DNA of 49,311 nucleotides, taken from contig JAFZIY010000003.1 of assembly GCA_017554105.1 (NCBI GenBank), positions 1 through 49,311 of the forward strand. The letters run 5' to 3'. Both the position numbers and the translations under genes were made by a program. How positions within the stretch are numbered: the first letter of the stretch is position 1; each line of letters opens with the position of its first letter. Source of the stretch: Prevotella sp. (GTDB lineage Bacteria; Bacteroidota; Bacteroidia; Bacteroidales; Bacteroidaceae). The notes under the pieces were generated by a model. That model did not search any database, was not told where the DNA came from, and saw nothing but the letters and a program-made list of their open reading frames with translations. Below are positions 32,706 through 39,670 of the stretch, piece after piece.

Positions 32706-34769
32706 TCAACTCTCTTCGTTTTTCAGTTCGGGATAAACGATGCGGGTGTGATAGATGGCTTTGAGTCGTTCTATGAGCACCTGCTTGGAAAGCGTGATGT
32801 CATGGAACGTGATAGGGCAGTCGTGGAAGAAACCGTCAGCAACCTGTGAGTCGATAATCTTGTTCACGAGATTTGCGATGCTTTCCTCAGTATATTCCTG
32901 CAGTGAGTGTGACGCAGCCTCCACACTGTCGGCCATCATCAGAATTGCCTGCTCACGAGTGAAAGGGTTAGGTCCTGGATAGGTGAAGAGCATCTCGTCT
33001 ATCGGTTCGTCAGGATGTTCGTTCTTATAAGATATGTAGAAGAACTTCGTCTTTCCAGCCCCGTGGTGTGTGCTGATGAAATCCTTTATCTCGGTGGGCA
33101 GGTTGTCCTGCTCAGCCAGTTTCAGTCCTTCGGTGACATGACTGATGATTATTTGTGCTGCCTCGGTGCGTGACATATTGTCCAACGGGTTCACACCACC
33201 AGCCTGGTTCTCGGTGAAGAACGCAGGGTTGGCCATCTTTCCGATGTCGTGATAAAGTGCACCAGTCCTTACGAGTTGTGCCTTTGCTCCGATGCGGTCG
33301 GCAATCTGTGCTGCCAGGTTGCTCACGGTGATAGAGTGCTGGAATGTTCCGGGTGCCACCTCGCTGAGGCGTCTCAGCATTTCTTTCGAGGTGTTCGAGA
33401 GTTCCACGAGAGTCACGGCACTGGTGTATCCGAACATCTTCTCAATGATATACATCAGAGGATAGGTGAAGAGAATCATCACGCCGTTCATGGCGAAATA
33501 GCGTATCATGCTCATGTCGATGTCCTCAACGGTCTTTTGCTGCATCAGTTGCAGTGCGAGGTATATGATGCACATCGCGATTGACACGAATACTGCCACG
33601 CGTATTATCTGTGCGCGTTGTGTCAGTTCGCGCATGGAGAATATCGCCGCAAGGCCTGCAACGAGTTGTATGATGATGAACTCATACTGGTATTTTACTG
33701 CAGCGGCACAGATGAGCACCATCGTGACGTGTGCAATGAATGCCGTACGTGAGTCCATGAACACTCTCACGAAAATAGGCGTTATGGCCAGTGGCAGCAC
33801 ATAGACGTTCAGCACGGTGTGGCGCATCATCAGCGACACTATTATAGGGAAGATGGTTATCAGCGAATACACCATGGTGATGCTCCGCGGACTCTGGAAA
33901 TAGTCCTTTCGGAACAGTCCGAGGTAAAGGGTGAAGAGGAACACAAGCATCGTGACATATATTATCTGTCCGACGAGTGTTGATGTCATCTCCTGTTTTC
34001 CTGCCTGCCTCCGCTGCATCTCTCTCTCAAAGGAGTTCAGCACCAGAGCATCTTCCTCACTTACGATGTCTCCGCGTTCAATGATTTTCTGTCCACTGAT
34101 AACCATTCCGCTTGCCACTGTGACAGAACTGAGCAGGTCATTACGTTCCGTGTCGCTGCGGACGTTATCGTATGTGAGGTTAGGTACGATATATTTGTTA
34201 AGGTTGCATTTCTGCAGCAGTTGCTTGTAGGGTATTATGCGGGGATCAATGAACAAATGCTCGTATGCAGCCATTCCGCTGTATATATCCTTTGCCCCTA
34301 CGCTCTGTGCCGTCTTGCCGTTAACAATACGCACCATCTTCGTGGTGTCCTTGAAGTTCTCGGAATATTCGTGGGTGTTCATCACTCCAGTCTTATATAT
34401 CTGCGTAAGGTTCTGAGTGATTACCCACACCGTGTTCTGGGGCACTCCGGGTATTCCGTCGGCAAAGTCGCGTTCGAAACTCTTTATCTCTGCCTGTCCG
34501 ATGCTGTCGTTGTAGTTGTAATAGGGCTCAAAGCGGTTCAGGATACTGTCCTTTTCTGCCTTTATTGCCTCTTCAGTCTTGTATATAGGGAAGTCGAATT
34601 TGGCTATGAATGAGTTATACATCCATGGCTTGCCGACATCGTATTGGTATTGCGGTCCGCTTTCTTTGGGCAAGAACCATACTATTATTGTCACAACGAC
34701 GGCAATCAGTGCCAGACGCATGAACGTGTAGCGCCAAAAGTGAGCTTCTCTATTATTAAAAAGGTCCAT
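32706..34769 (-). CDS. 7TM-HD membrane phosphohydrolase (PgpH-like, probable c-di-AMP phosphodiesterase)
   Basis: The 687-residue protein has an N-terminal membrane helix (about 15-32), an extracytoplasmic 7TMR-HDED-type domain (about 35-270), about seven membrane helices (about 275-460) and a cytoplasmic HD domain. The HD motif is YHDIGKM with His507-Asp508; further metal ligands are likely in ISTHHGAGKT and MMADSVEAA. The layout matches PgpH of Firmicutes and its Bacteroidetes relatives, which degrade c-di-AMP. Assignment to c-di-AMP rather than another nucleotide is inference from the family. It is divergent from gltX. Confidence 0.9.
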   Translation of the reverse strand: MDLFNNREAHFWRYTFMRLALIAVVVTIIVWFLPKESGPQYQYDVGKPWMYNSFIAKFDFPIYKTEEAIKAEKDSILNRFEPYYNYNDSIGQAEIKSFERDFADGIPGVPQNTVWVITQNLTQIYKTGVMNTHEYSENFKDTTKMVRIVNGKTAQSVGAKDIYSGMAAYEHLFIDPRIIPYKQLLQKCNLNKYIVPNLTYDNVRSDTERNDLLSSVTVASGMVISGQKIIERGDIVSEEDALVLNSFEREMQRRQAGKQEMTSTLVGQIIYVTMLVFLFTLYLGLFRKDYFQSPRSITMVYSLITIFPIIVSLMMRHTVLNVYVLPLAITPIFVRVFMDSRTAFIAHVTMVLICAAAVKYQYEFIIIQLVAGLAAIFSMRELTQRAQIIRVAVFVSIAMCIIYLALQLMQQKTVEDIDMSMIRYFAMNGVMILFTYPLMYIIEKMFGYTSAVTLVELSNTSKEMLRRLSEVAPGTFQHSITVSNLAAQIADRIGAKAQLVRTGALYHDIGKMANPAFFTENQAGGVNPLDNMSRTEAAQIIISHVTEGLKLAEQDNLPTEIKDFISTHHGAGKTKFFYISYKNEHPDEPIDEMLFTYPGPNPFTREQAILMMADSVEAASHSLQEYTEESIANLVNKIIDSQVADGFFHDCPITFHDITLSKQVLIERLKAIYHTRIVYPELKNEES

Positions 34770-34837
34770 TTTTCTCTCTTTGTGGTAATTACTCTGCGAA
34801 AATACAAAAAAATATCGTATAATTAAAAAAAAAAGAG

Positions 34838-34845
34838 TAATTTTG
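34838..34845 (+). promoter_or_regulatory. Promoter -7 element of gltX
   Basis: TAATTTTG followed by CACAG on the plus strand, 123 nt before the gltX ATG. This gives an unusually long leader for this window. Confidence 0.6.
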
Positions 34846-34968
34846 CACAGAAATTTAACAAAGAGGAGATTCTGAGTGAATTACTTCTTGGATTTAAAGC
34901 AGTTAACTCCATTACTCTTTAACTCCATAAAGAATAGCTTTCCTCTAATAAGAGAAACTAACAAGAGA

Positions 34969-36486
34969 ATGTCAGAAAGAAGAGTGAGGGTGCGCTTTGC
35001 ACCAAGCCCTACGGGTGCGTTGCATATTGGCGGCGTGCGTACGGCACTATATAATTACCTTTTTGCGCGCCAGCATAATGGCGATTTCGTTTTCCGTATC
35101 GAGGACACCGACAGCAGCAGGTTCGTGCCTGGTGCCGAGGAATATATCATCGAGTCGTTCCGTTGGCTCGGCCTGAAGTTTGACGAGGGCGTCAGTTTCG
35201 GTGGAGAACATGGTCCTTATCGACAGAGCGAGCGCAGGAAGATATACAAGAAATATGTTGATCAGTTGTTGGAGGCAGGCAAGGCTTATATTGCCTTCGA
35301 CACTCCAGAGGAACTGGAGCAGAAGCGTCAGGAGATAAAGAATTTCCAGTATGATGCAAAGACTCGTGGCGTGATGCGCAACTCGCTCACCATGCCAAAG
35401 AAGGAAGTGGACGAGTTGATTGACGACGGCCATCAGTATGTGGTGCGTTTCAAGATAGAGCCAGGCGAGGAGATTCATGTCAACGACCTCATTCGCGGTG
35501 ACGTGAAGATAAAGAGCGACATCCTTGATGACAAGGTGCTTTATAAGAGTGCTGACGAACTGCCCACCTATCATCTTGCCAACATCGTTGACGACCATCT
35601 GATGGAAATCACGCATGTCATTCGTGGTGAGGAGTGGTTGCCGTCCGCCCCGCTTCATGTATTGCTCTACCGTGCCTTCGGCTGGGAAGATACCATGCCT
35701 CAGTTTGCCCATCTGCCACTGTTGCTGAAGCCAGATGGTAAGGGTAAGTTGTCGAAGCGCGACGGCGACCGTCTCGGTTTCCCGGTATTCCCTCTCGAGT
35801 GGCATGACCCGAAGACTGGCGAGGTGAGCAACGGTTTCCGCGAGCAGGGCTATTTCCCTGAGGCAGTGCTTAATTTCCTTGCATTGTTAGGATGGAATCC
35901 TGGCACAGAGCAGGAGTTGTTTACTCTTGACGAACTGGTTGAGCAGTTTGACATCGCAAAATGCTCCAAGGCAGGTGCCCGCTTCGACTATCAGAAAGGC
36001 ATCTGGTTCAATCATGAGTATATACTGAAGAAAAGTGACGAGGAGATAACAGAGCTCTTTGCTCCTATCGTTGCCGGCAACGGTGTTGAGGAATCGATGG
36101 AGCGTGTGCAACAGGTGGTTCACATGATGAAGGACCGCGTGAGCTTCGTCAAGGAGTTGTGGCCTCTCTGCTCGTTCTTCTTCATCCCTCCAATGGAATA
36201 TGATGAGAAGACGGTGCGCAAGCGCTGGAAGGAGGACTCACCACAGGTTATGACCGAACTGGCAGAGGTGCTTGAGGGCATCGATGACTTCTCTGTGGAG
36301 AATCAGGAGAAGGTGGTCATGGCATGGGTGGAGAGCAAGGGATATAAACTCGGTGACGTGATGAATGCCTTCCGTCTTACTCTTGTCGGCATCGGCAAGG
36401 GCCCGGGAATGTTCGACATCACTGCTTTCCTCGGAAAGGAAGAGACACTCAGGCGCTTGCGTCGTGCCATAAAGGCATTATCTTGA
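34969..36486 (+). CDS. gltX: Glutamyl-tRNA synthetase
   Basis: The start is the ATG at 34969 ([22 protein letters not shown]), giving 505 residues, normal for the enzyme. An in-frame GTG at 34876 would add 31 non-conserved residues. Class I signatures are HIGG at 19-22 and KLSKR at 260-264, with conserved [11 protein letters not shown] and FAHLPLLL segments. It charges tRNA-Glu. A C-terminal anticodon-binding domain is present. It is followed after 16 nt by waaA, so the two are probably co-transcribed. Confidence 0.96.
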   Translation: MSERRVRVRFAPSPTGALHIGGVRTALYNYLFARQHNGDFVFRIEDTDSSRFVPGAEEYIIESFRWLGLKFDEGVSFGGEHGPYRQSERRKIYKKYVDQLLEAGKAYIAFDTPEELEQKRQEIKNFQYDAKTRGVMRNSLTMPKKEVDELIDDGHQYVVRFKIEPGEEIHVNDLIRGDVKIKSDILDDKVLYKSADELPTYHLANIVDDHLMEITHVIRGEEWLPSAPLHVLLYRAFGWEDTMPQFAHLPLLLKPDGKGKLSKRDGDRLGFPVFPLEWHDPKTGEVSNGFREQGYFPEAVLNFLALLGWNPGTEQELFTLDELVEQFDIAKCSKAGARFDYQKGIWFNHEYILKKSDEEITELFAPIVAGNGVEESMERVQQVVHMMKDRVSFVKELWPLCSFFFIPPMEYDEKTVRKRWKEDSPQVMTELAEVLEGIDDFSVENQEKVVMAWVESKGYKLGDVMNAFRLTLVGIGKGPGMFDITAFLGKEETLRRLRRAIKALS

Positions 36487-36502
36487 CAATCAGAACATTA
36501 GG

Positions 36503-37435
36503 ATGTATAACATAGTAATATATCTGTATCTTTGTGGCGTTGCCATTGTCAGCATCTTCAATGAGAAAGTGCGTAAGATGTGGCGTGGTGAGCGTGAGGC
36601 TGTGAAGATACTGAAGCAAAAGGTGGACCCGAATGCCCGATATGCGTGGTTTCATGCTGCCTCACTCGGAGAGTTTGAACAGGGACGCCCTATAATGGAA
36701 CGCTTGCGCAAGGAACATCCTGAGTATAAGATTCTGCTCACGTTCTTTTCTCCTTCAGGCTATGAGGTGCGAAAGAACTATGAGGGAGCAGACATCATAT
36801 GCTATCTGCCGCTCGATACTATTACCAATGCACGGCGTTTCCTCCGTACGATACGTCCTGAGATTGCTTTCTTCATAAAGTACGAGTTCTGGTACAATTA
36901 CCTACACATACTGAAACATCGTAATGTTCCGGTGTATAGCGTAAGTTCAATTTTCCGACCGAAACAGATTTTCTTCCGCTGGTATGGCAGGGAGTATGGG
37001 CGCGTACTGAAGTGCTTCACCCATTTCTTCGTGCAGAATCAAGTGAGCAAGGATCTTCTCAAGACCATAAACATCAATAATGTGAGCATCACGGGTGATA
37101 CCCGTTTCGACCGCGTTCTTGAGATAAAGTCGCAGGCAGAGGAGAACAGTTTCCCCATTATTGACGCTTTCGTCGGTTCCAGTGTGCAGGGAGACGGAGT
37201 ACAGCCGTCATGCCGTTGTTTCATTGCCGGCTCGTCATGGCAGCCCGACGAGGAGATATTCTTGAAATACTTTGAGACCAGGAAAGACTGGAAACTCATC
37301 ATAGCCCCACATGTCATCGGCGAGGACCACTTGAAACAGATAGAGTCTAAGTTGGAAGGACGTAAGGTGGTTCGCTATAGTGCGATAGCGAACTCTCAAC
37401 TCTCAACTCTCAACTTCAAGACGCTCGCGTCTTGA
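36503..37435 (+). CDS. waaA: Kdo transferase WaaA, N-terminal part (frame broken)
   Basis: This fragment (310 residues) holds the signal-anchor N-terminus, the Glycos_transf_N domain (WFHAASLGEFEQGRPIMERL, LTFFSPSGYEVRKNYEGADIICYLPLD, FFIKYEFWYNYL) and the first part of the donor domain (AGSSWQPDEEIFLKY, KLIIAPHVIGEDHL). After KVVRYS the frame enters a 7-bp tandem repeat and ends at TGA (37433-37435). The rest of the enzyme (VLIIDCFGLL...) continues in another frame. WaaA adds Kdo to lipid A precursor and is normally essential in Gram-negatives, so a broken copy is notable. A sequencing error is possible. Confidence 0.9.
   Translation: MYNIVIYLYLCGVAIVSIFNEKVRKMWRGEREAVKILKQKVDPNARYAWFHAASLGEFEQGRPIMERLRKEHPEYKILLTFFSPSGYEVRKNYEGADIICYLPLDTITNARRFLRTIRPEIAFFIKYEFWYNYLHILKHRNVPVYSVSSIFRPKQIFFRWYGREYGRVLKCFTHFFVQNQVSKDLLKTININNVSITGDTRFDRVLEIKSQAEENSFPIIDAFVGSSVQGDGVQPSCRCFIAGSSWQPDEEIFLKYFETRKDWKLIIAPHVIGEDHLKQIESKLEGRKVVRYSAIANSQLSTLNFKTLAS
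37392..37412. repeat. 7-bp tandem repeat (ACTCTCA x3) at the waaA frameshift
   Basis: Three exact copies of ACTCTCA. The linker between the conserved RYS and VLIID parts is 47 nt, which breaks the frame. With one copy it would be 33 nt (11 codons, AIANSQLQDAR) and with four copies 54 nt, both in frame. The repeat is flanked by two small hairpins, TTCGCTAT/ATAGCGAA on the left and AAGACGC/GCGTCTT (37419-37434) on the right. Confidence 0.9.
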
Positions 37436-37773
37436 TTATCGACTGTTTCGGATTGCTTTCAAGCATCTATCGATATGGTGATGTGGCATACGTCGGTGGC
37501 GGTTTCGGTGTCGGGATACACAATCTTCCTGAGGCTGCAGTGTGGAATGTTCCCGTATTCTTCGGCCCCAACAACCAGAATTTCCAGGAGGCACAGGCAT
37601 TGAAGGCTTGTGGTGGAGGTATAGAAATCAGTTCCTATGATGATTTCGCCAAGAAGATGGACCACTTCATCGCCAATCCCGAGGAGATGTCTCGTCTCGG
37701 TGAGGTTGCAGGCAGTTATGTGTCGTCGCAGGCCGGAGCAACCGAAAAGATTCTCAGAAGCGTCGGATTGTGA
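37432..37773 (+). CDS. waaA: Kdo transferase WaaA, C-terminal part (frame broken)
   Basis: The second part of waaA in a different frame: LIIDCFGLLSSIYRYGDVAYVGGGFGVGIHNLPEAAVWNVPVFFGPNNQNFQEAQAL. This is the conserved nucleotide-sugar binding half of GT30 Kdo transferases. The two fragments together would make a protein of about 420 residues, the usual size. The first codon of the fragment is TTG at 37432, overlapping the TGA of the first part (TTGA), so re-initiation is conceivable but unproven. The simplest reading is one gene interrupted by repeat-length change. Confidence 0.88.
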   Translation: MIIDCFGLLSSIYRYGDVAYVGGGFGVGIHNLPEAAVWNVPVFFGPNNQNFQEAQALKACGGGIEISSYDDFAKKMDHFIANPEEMSRLGEVAGSYVSSQAGATEKILRSVGL

Positions 37774-37811
37774 CGTTTTACAATTCATTTTGTGTCTAAT
37801 CGCAAAGTAAT

Positions 37812-37899
37812 TTCGCCGAAATTGCTCAGCAAATCTGCCGAAATTGCACACCAATCCTGCCAGGTTTGCTGACCAATCCTGCCAGGTTTGCATTATGGT
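37812..37899. repeat. Four degenerate 22-bp tandem repeats after waaA
   Basis: Units at 37812-37833, 37834-37855, 37856-37877 and 37878-37899 share CTGCC...TTGC and mostly end in CCAAT. The last two share an 18-nt identical start (CCTGCCAGGTTTGC region). They lie in the 176-bp convergent gap between waaA and the transporter gene. Confidence 0.75.
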
Positions 37900-37949
37900 T
37901 GAAGGTTGAGTAAGCTGTTTTTCTTATTCTTTGTGCCATTCAAGAAAGC

Positions 37950-38858
37950 TCAACCTACAGTTTTCTTGTCTGAGAGATACATTCCTATTAGAATCAGGAT
38001 GGAACCGATGATGAAATAAGGGGTTATTTGCTCATTGAGAATCAACCATGCAAAGATAATGGTGGCAATGGGATTGAAATACACCCAGTTGGTGGCAACC
38101 ATCGGACCGAGTCGGGCAAGACACCAGTTCCACGTTATGAAGCATACCATAGAGGCGATACAACCTAAGAAAAGGAGGTTCAGTATCACCTGAGGGCGCA
38201 TAAGTATCTCCATAGGAGGGAATGCGGGCTCAATAATAAAATAAGGTATAATGGTCAGGAGACCATAGAAAAACACTTTGCGCGTGATGAACAGAGTGGG
38301 GTAGCGACCGGTGACGGGTTTCATGAGCAGCGAATAGACCGCCCAGCAAAGGCAGGCGGCAAAGGCAAGGGAGTCGCCTGCAGGCTGCAGGTGAAGCACG
38401 AAATGACCATTAAGCACCACAATCACCATACCGAGGAATGCCAACAACGATCCCACAATCTGTATCTTACTGAAACGCTCGCTCTTATATACTACTGCAA
38501 GCAAAAGCATTGCGAACAAAGGACACGAGCAGACGATGAGTGATGTGTTTGTGGCGGTGGTATAAAGCATCGCCGCATTCTCGGTAAGGAAATACAGAGA
38601 GCCGCCAGTGATGCCGAGTGCTACCATTATCAACTCGTCCTTCCAGTTTCTGCAGAACCACATGAACTTATGGTCCCTAACCCTTATCAGCGAGAATGCC
38701 AGCAGCATGACATACGCTATGATGAATCGTATGGTAAATATCTGTGCTGGCGACAACCCGTTCTGGATAAGCAGTTTCGTCCATACGAATGTTGTTCCCC
38801 ATATAGCCACGGTGACGAATGCCACGAGATGATATAGCAGATTGTTTTCCCGATTCAT
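37950..38858 (-). CDS. EamA/DMT-family transporter
   Basis: The start is the ATG at 38858 (MNRENNLLYHLVAFVTVAIWGTTF), giving 302 residues with ten predicted membrane helices in two EamA repeats, as usual for drug/metabolite transporters. The longer frame to 38960 is rejected, because a good promoter (CTTG, 20 nt, TATTTTTG) ends 4 nt before this ATG. Conserved EamA features are AIWGTTFVWTKLL and the second repeat ending GSILILIGMYLS. Substrate unknown; often amino acids or other small metabolites. Confidence 0.88.
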   Translation of the reverse strand: MNRENNLLYHLVAFVTVAIWGTTFVWTKLLIQNGLSPAQIFTIRFIIAYVMLLAFSLIRVRDHKFMWFCRNWKDELIMVALGITGGSLYFLTENAAMLYTTATNTSLIVCSCPLFAMLLLAVVYKSERFSKIQIVGSLLAFLGMVIVVLNGHFVLHLQPAGDSLAFAACLCWAVYSLLMKPVTGRYPTLFITRKVFFYGLLTIIPYFIIEPAFPPMEILMRPQVILNLLFLGCIASMVCFITWNWCLARLGPMVATNWVYFNPIATIIFAWLILNEQITPYFIIGSILILIGMYLSDKKTVG

Positions 38859-38862
38859 GTTG

Positions 38863-38894
38863 CAAAAATAGTCGAAAGTTATGACATGAGCAAG
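38863..38894 (-). promoter_or_regulatory. Promoter of the EamA transporter, almost touching the start codon
   Basis: On the minus strand CTTG (38894-38891), 20-nt spacer, TATTTTTG (38870-38863), then CAAC and ATG. The transcript would begin at or next to the start codon, so the mRNA may be leaderless. Confidence 0.65.
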
Positions 38895-38952
38895 TAAAAG
38901 GGATAAATAAGAAAAAATTATTATCAGTTTTGTTGTGTTGTCTATAAAAAGT

Positions 38953-38982
38953 TTGCTCACAGGGGCTAACCACTGTGAGCAA
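38953..38982 (-). terminator. Terminator for the small leftward transcript
   Basis: Arms TTGCTCACAG and CTGTGAGCAA (10 bp) with a 10-nt loop. On the minus strand it is followed by a T-rich run (ACTTTTTAT). It would end the transcript that starts near 39383. Confidence 0.65.
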
Positions 38983-39181
38983 GGTAAAAAGTGGGGAGGG
39001 CGGTAAAACCTTTAACCGTATCCATCCCGCCATGAAAGGGATTGTTTATTGATTGTGTTGGTTTTGTTTTTTCCTATTATCAGCAGTGCTGAAAAGGAAT
39101 TGTCTTATTAGTGATTGTGTCGTTTTAGAGTTTTTTATATATATGTTGTTTTGGTTGGTTCATTTTTTGAATCCTTATTCT

Positions 39182-39322
39182 TTATAGAGACAGTAGCAGA
39201 TATAGTGACAGTGAAAACAGGATTGTTGTTGCTGCACAGACCAAACTTACAAACGTGAGGTCTTTTTTCATCCACTCTTGAAAATGTTTTTCTCTTTTCA
39301 TCTCCATATAAGTTCTTGCCAT
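39182..39322 (-). CDS. Small single-span membrane protein, 46 codons
   Basis: The open frame starts MARTYMEMKREKHFQEW, continues MKKDLTFVSLVCAATTILF and ends SLSLYLLLSL. It is amphipathic and charged at the N-terminus with one membrane helix of about 22 residues at the C-terminus. It has its own promoter (TAACTTTG, 39397-39390 on this strand), a leader of about 65 nt and a terminator downstream, which makes it a good candidate for a real small protein rather than chance. No family recognised. Its layout resembles small regulatory or toxin-like membrane peptides, but there is no direct evidence for either. A shorter start at the third ATG (39301) is possible. Confidence 0.55.
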   Translation of the reverse strand: MARTYMEMKREKHFQEWMKKDLTFVSLVCAATTILFSLSLYLLLSL

Positions 39323-39389
39323 AAATAATATGTTTGTTTTTCTGGTTATGTAAACTATCATACAGTTATCTGTTTGTTTATTTCGAGTG

Positions 39390-39397
39390 CAAAGTTA
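39390..39397 (-). promoter_or_regulatory. Promoter -7 element of the small membrane protein
   Basis: TAACTTTG followed by CACTC on the minus strand, 67 nt before the small gene's ATG. Confidence 0.6.
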
Positions 39398-39562
39398 TGG
39401 CGCAATTCGTGTGGATGCAACAAATAATGCCTTTCTCTTGCTTCTTTGTTGCGACAAACGACACTATTTGCGACAAAATGGGGAAAAGGCTGCTGATTCT
39501 GTCGCATCGTACCATGGAAAGAAGGAAAAAGGAATATGGTTAAAATGATTTGGGTACTATGT
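39398..39562. other. Non-coding gap between divergent promoters
   Basis: There is no credible gene here. It contains a direct repeat of TTGCGACAAA (39450-39459 and 39469-39478 by eye) and lies between the leftward small-protein promoter and the rightward kinase-AAA+ promoter, so it is a candidate regulatory region for both. Confidence 0.4.
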
Positions 39563-39594
39563 CTTGCAGGCAATATTTTTTTTTTGTATATTTG
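39563..39594 (+). promoter_or_regulatory. Promoter of the kinase-AAA+ gene
   Basis: CTTG (39563-39566), 20-nt spacer, TATATTTG (39587-39594), followed by CAACC. The leader to the ATG is about 75 nt. Confidence 0.7.
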
Positions 39595-39670
39595 CAACCG
39601 ACAGTAGAGCCTCCGCATTGTGACGTCTCTATGCAAAGGAAAAACGAAGAATAATAATATAGAATAAAAG

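Noticed and set aside
34876-34968. Extended N-terminus of gltX from a GTG
   Set aside because: Conserved GluRS sequence begins at the ATG at 34969; the added 31 residues do not look like enzyme sequence.
35047-35805. 252-codon frame antisense to gltX
   Set aside because: Shadow of a conserved housekeeping gene in the opposite strand, with no promoter or domain.
37441-37899. CRISPR array in the repeat zone after waaA
   Set aside because: The repeats are degenerate, directly adjacent with no spacers, and only four units; no cas genes are in the window.
38677-39033. 118-codon leftward frame overlapping the EamA start
   Set aside because: It runs through a terminator hairpin and the transporter promoter and coding start; no domain is recognisable.
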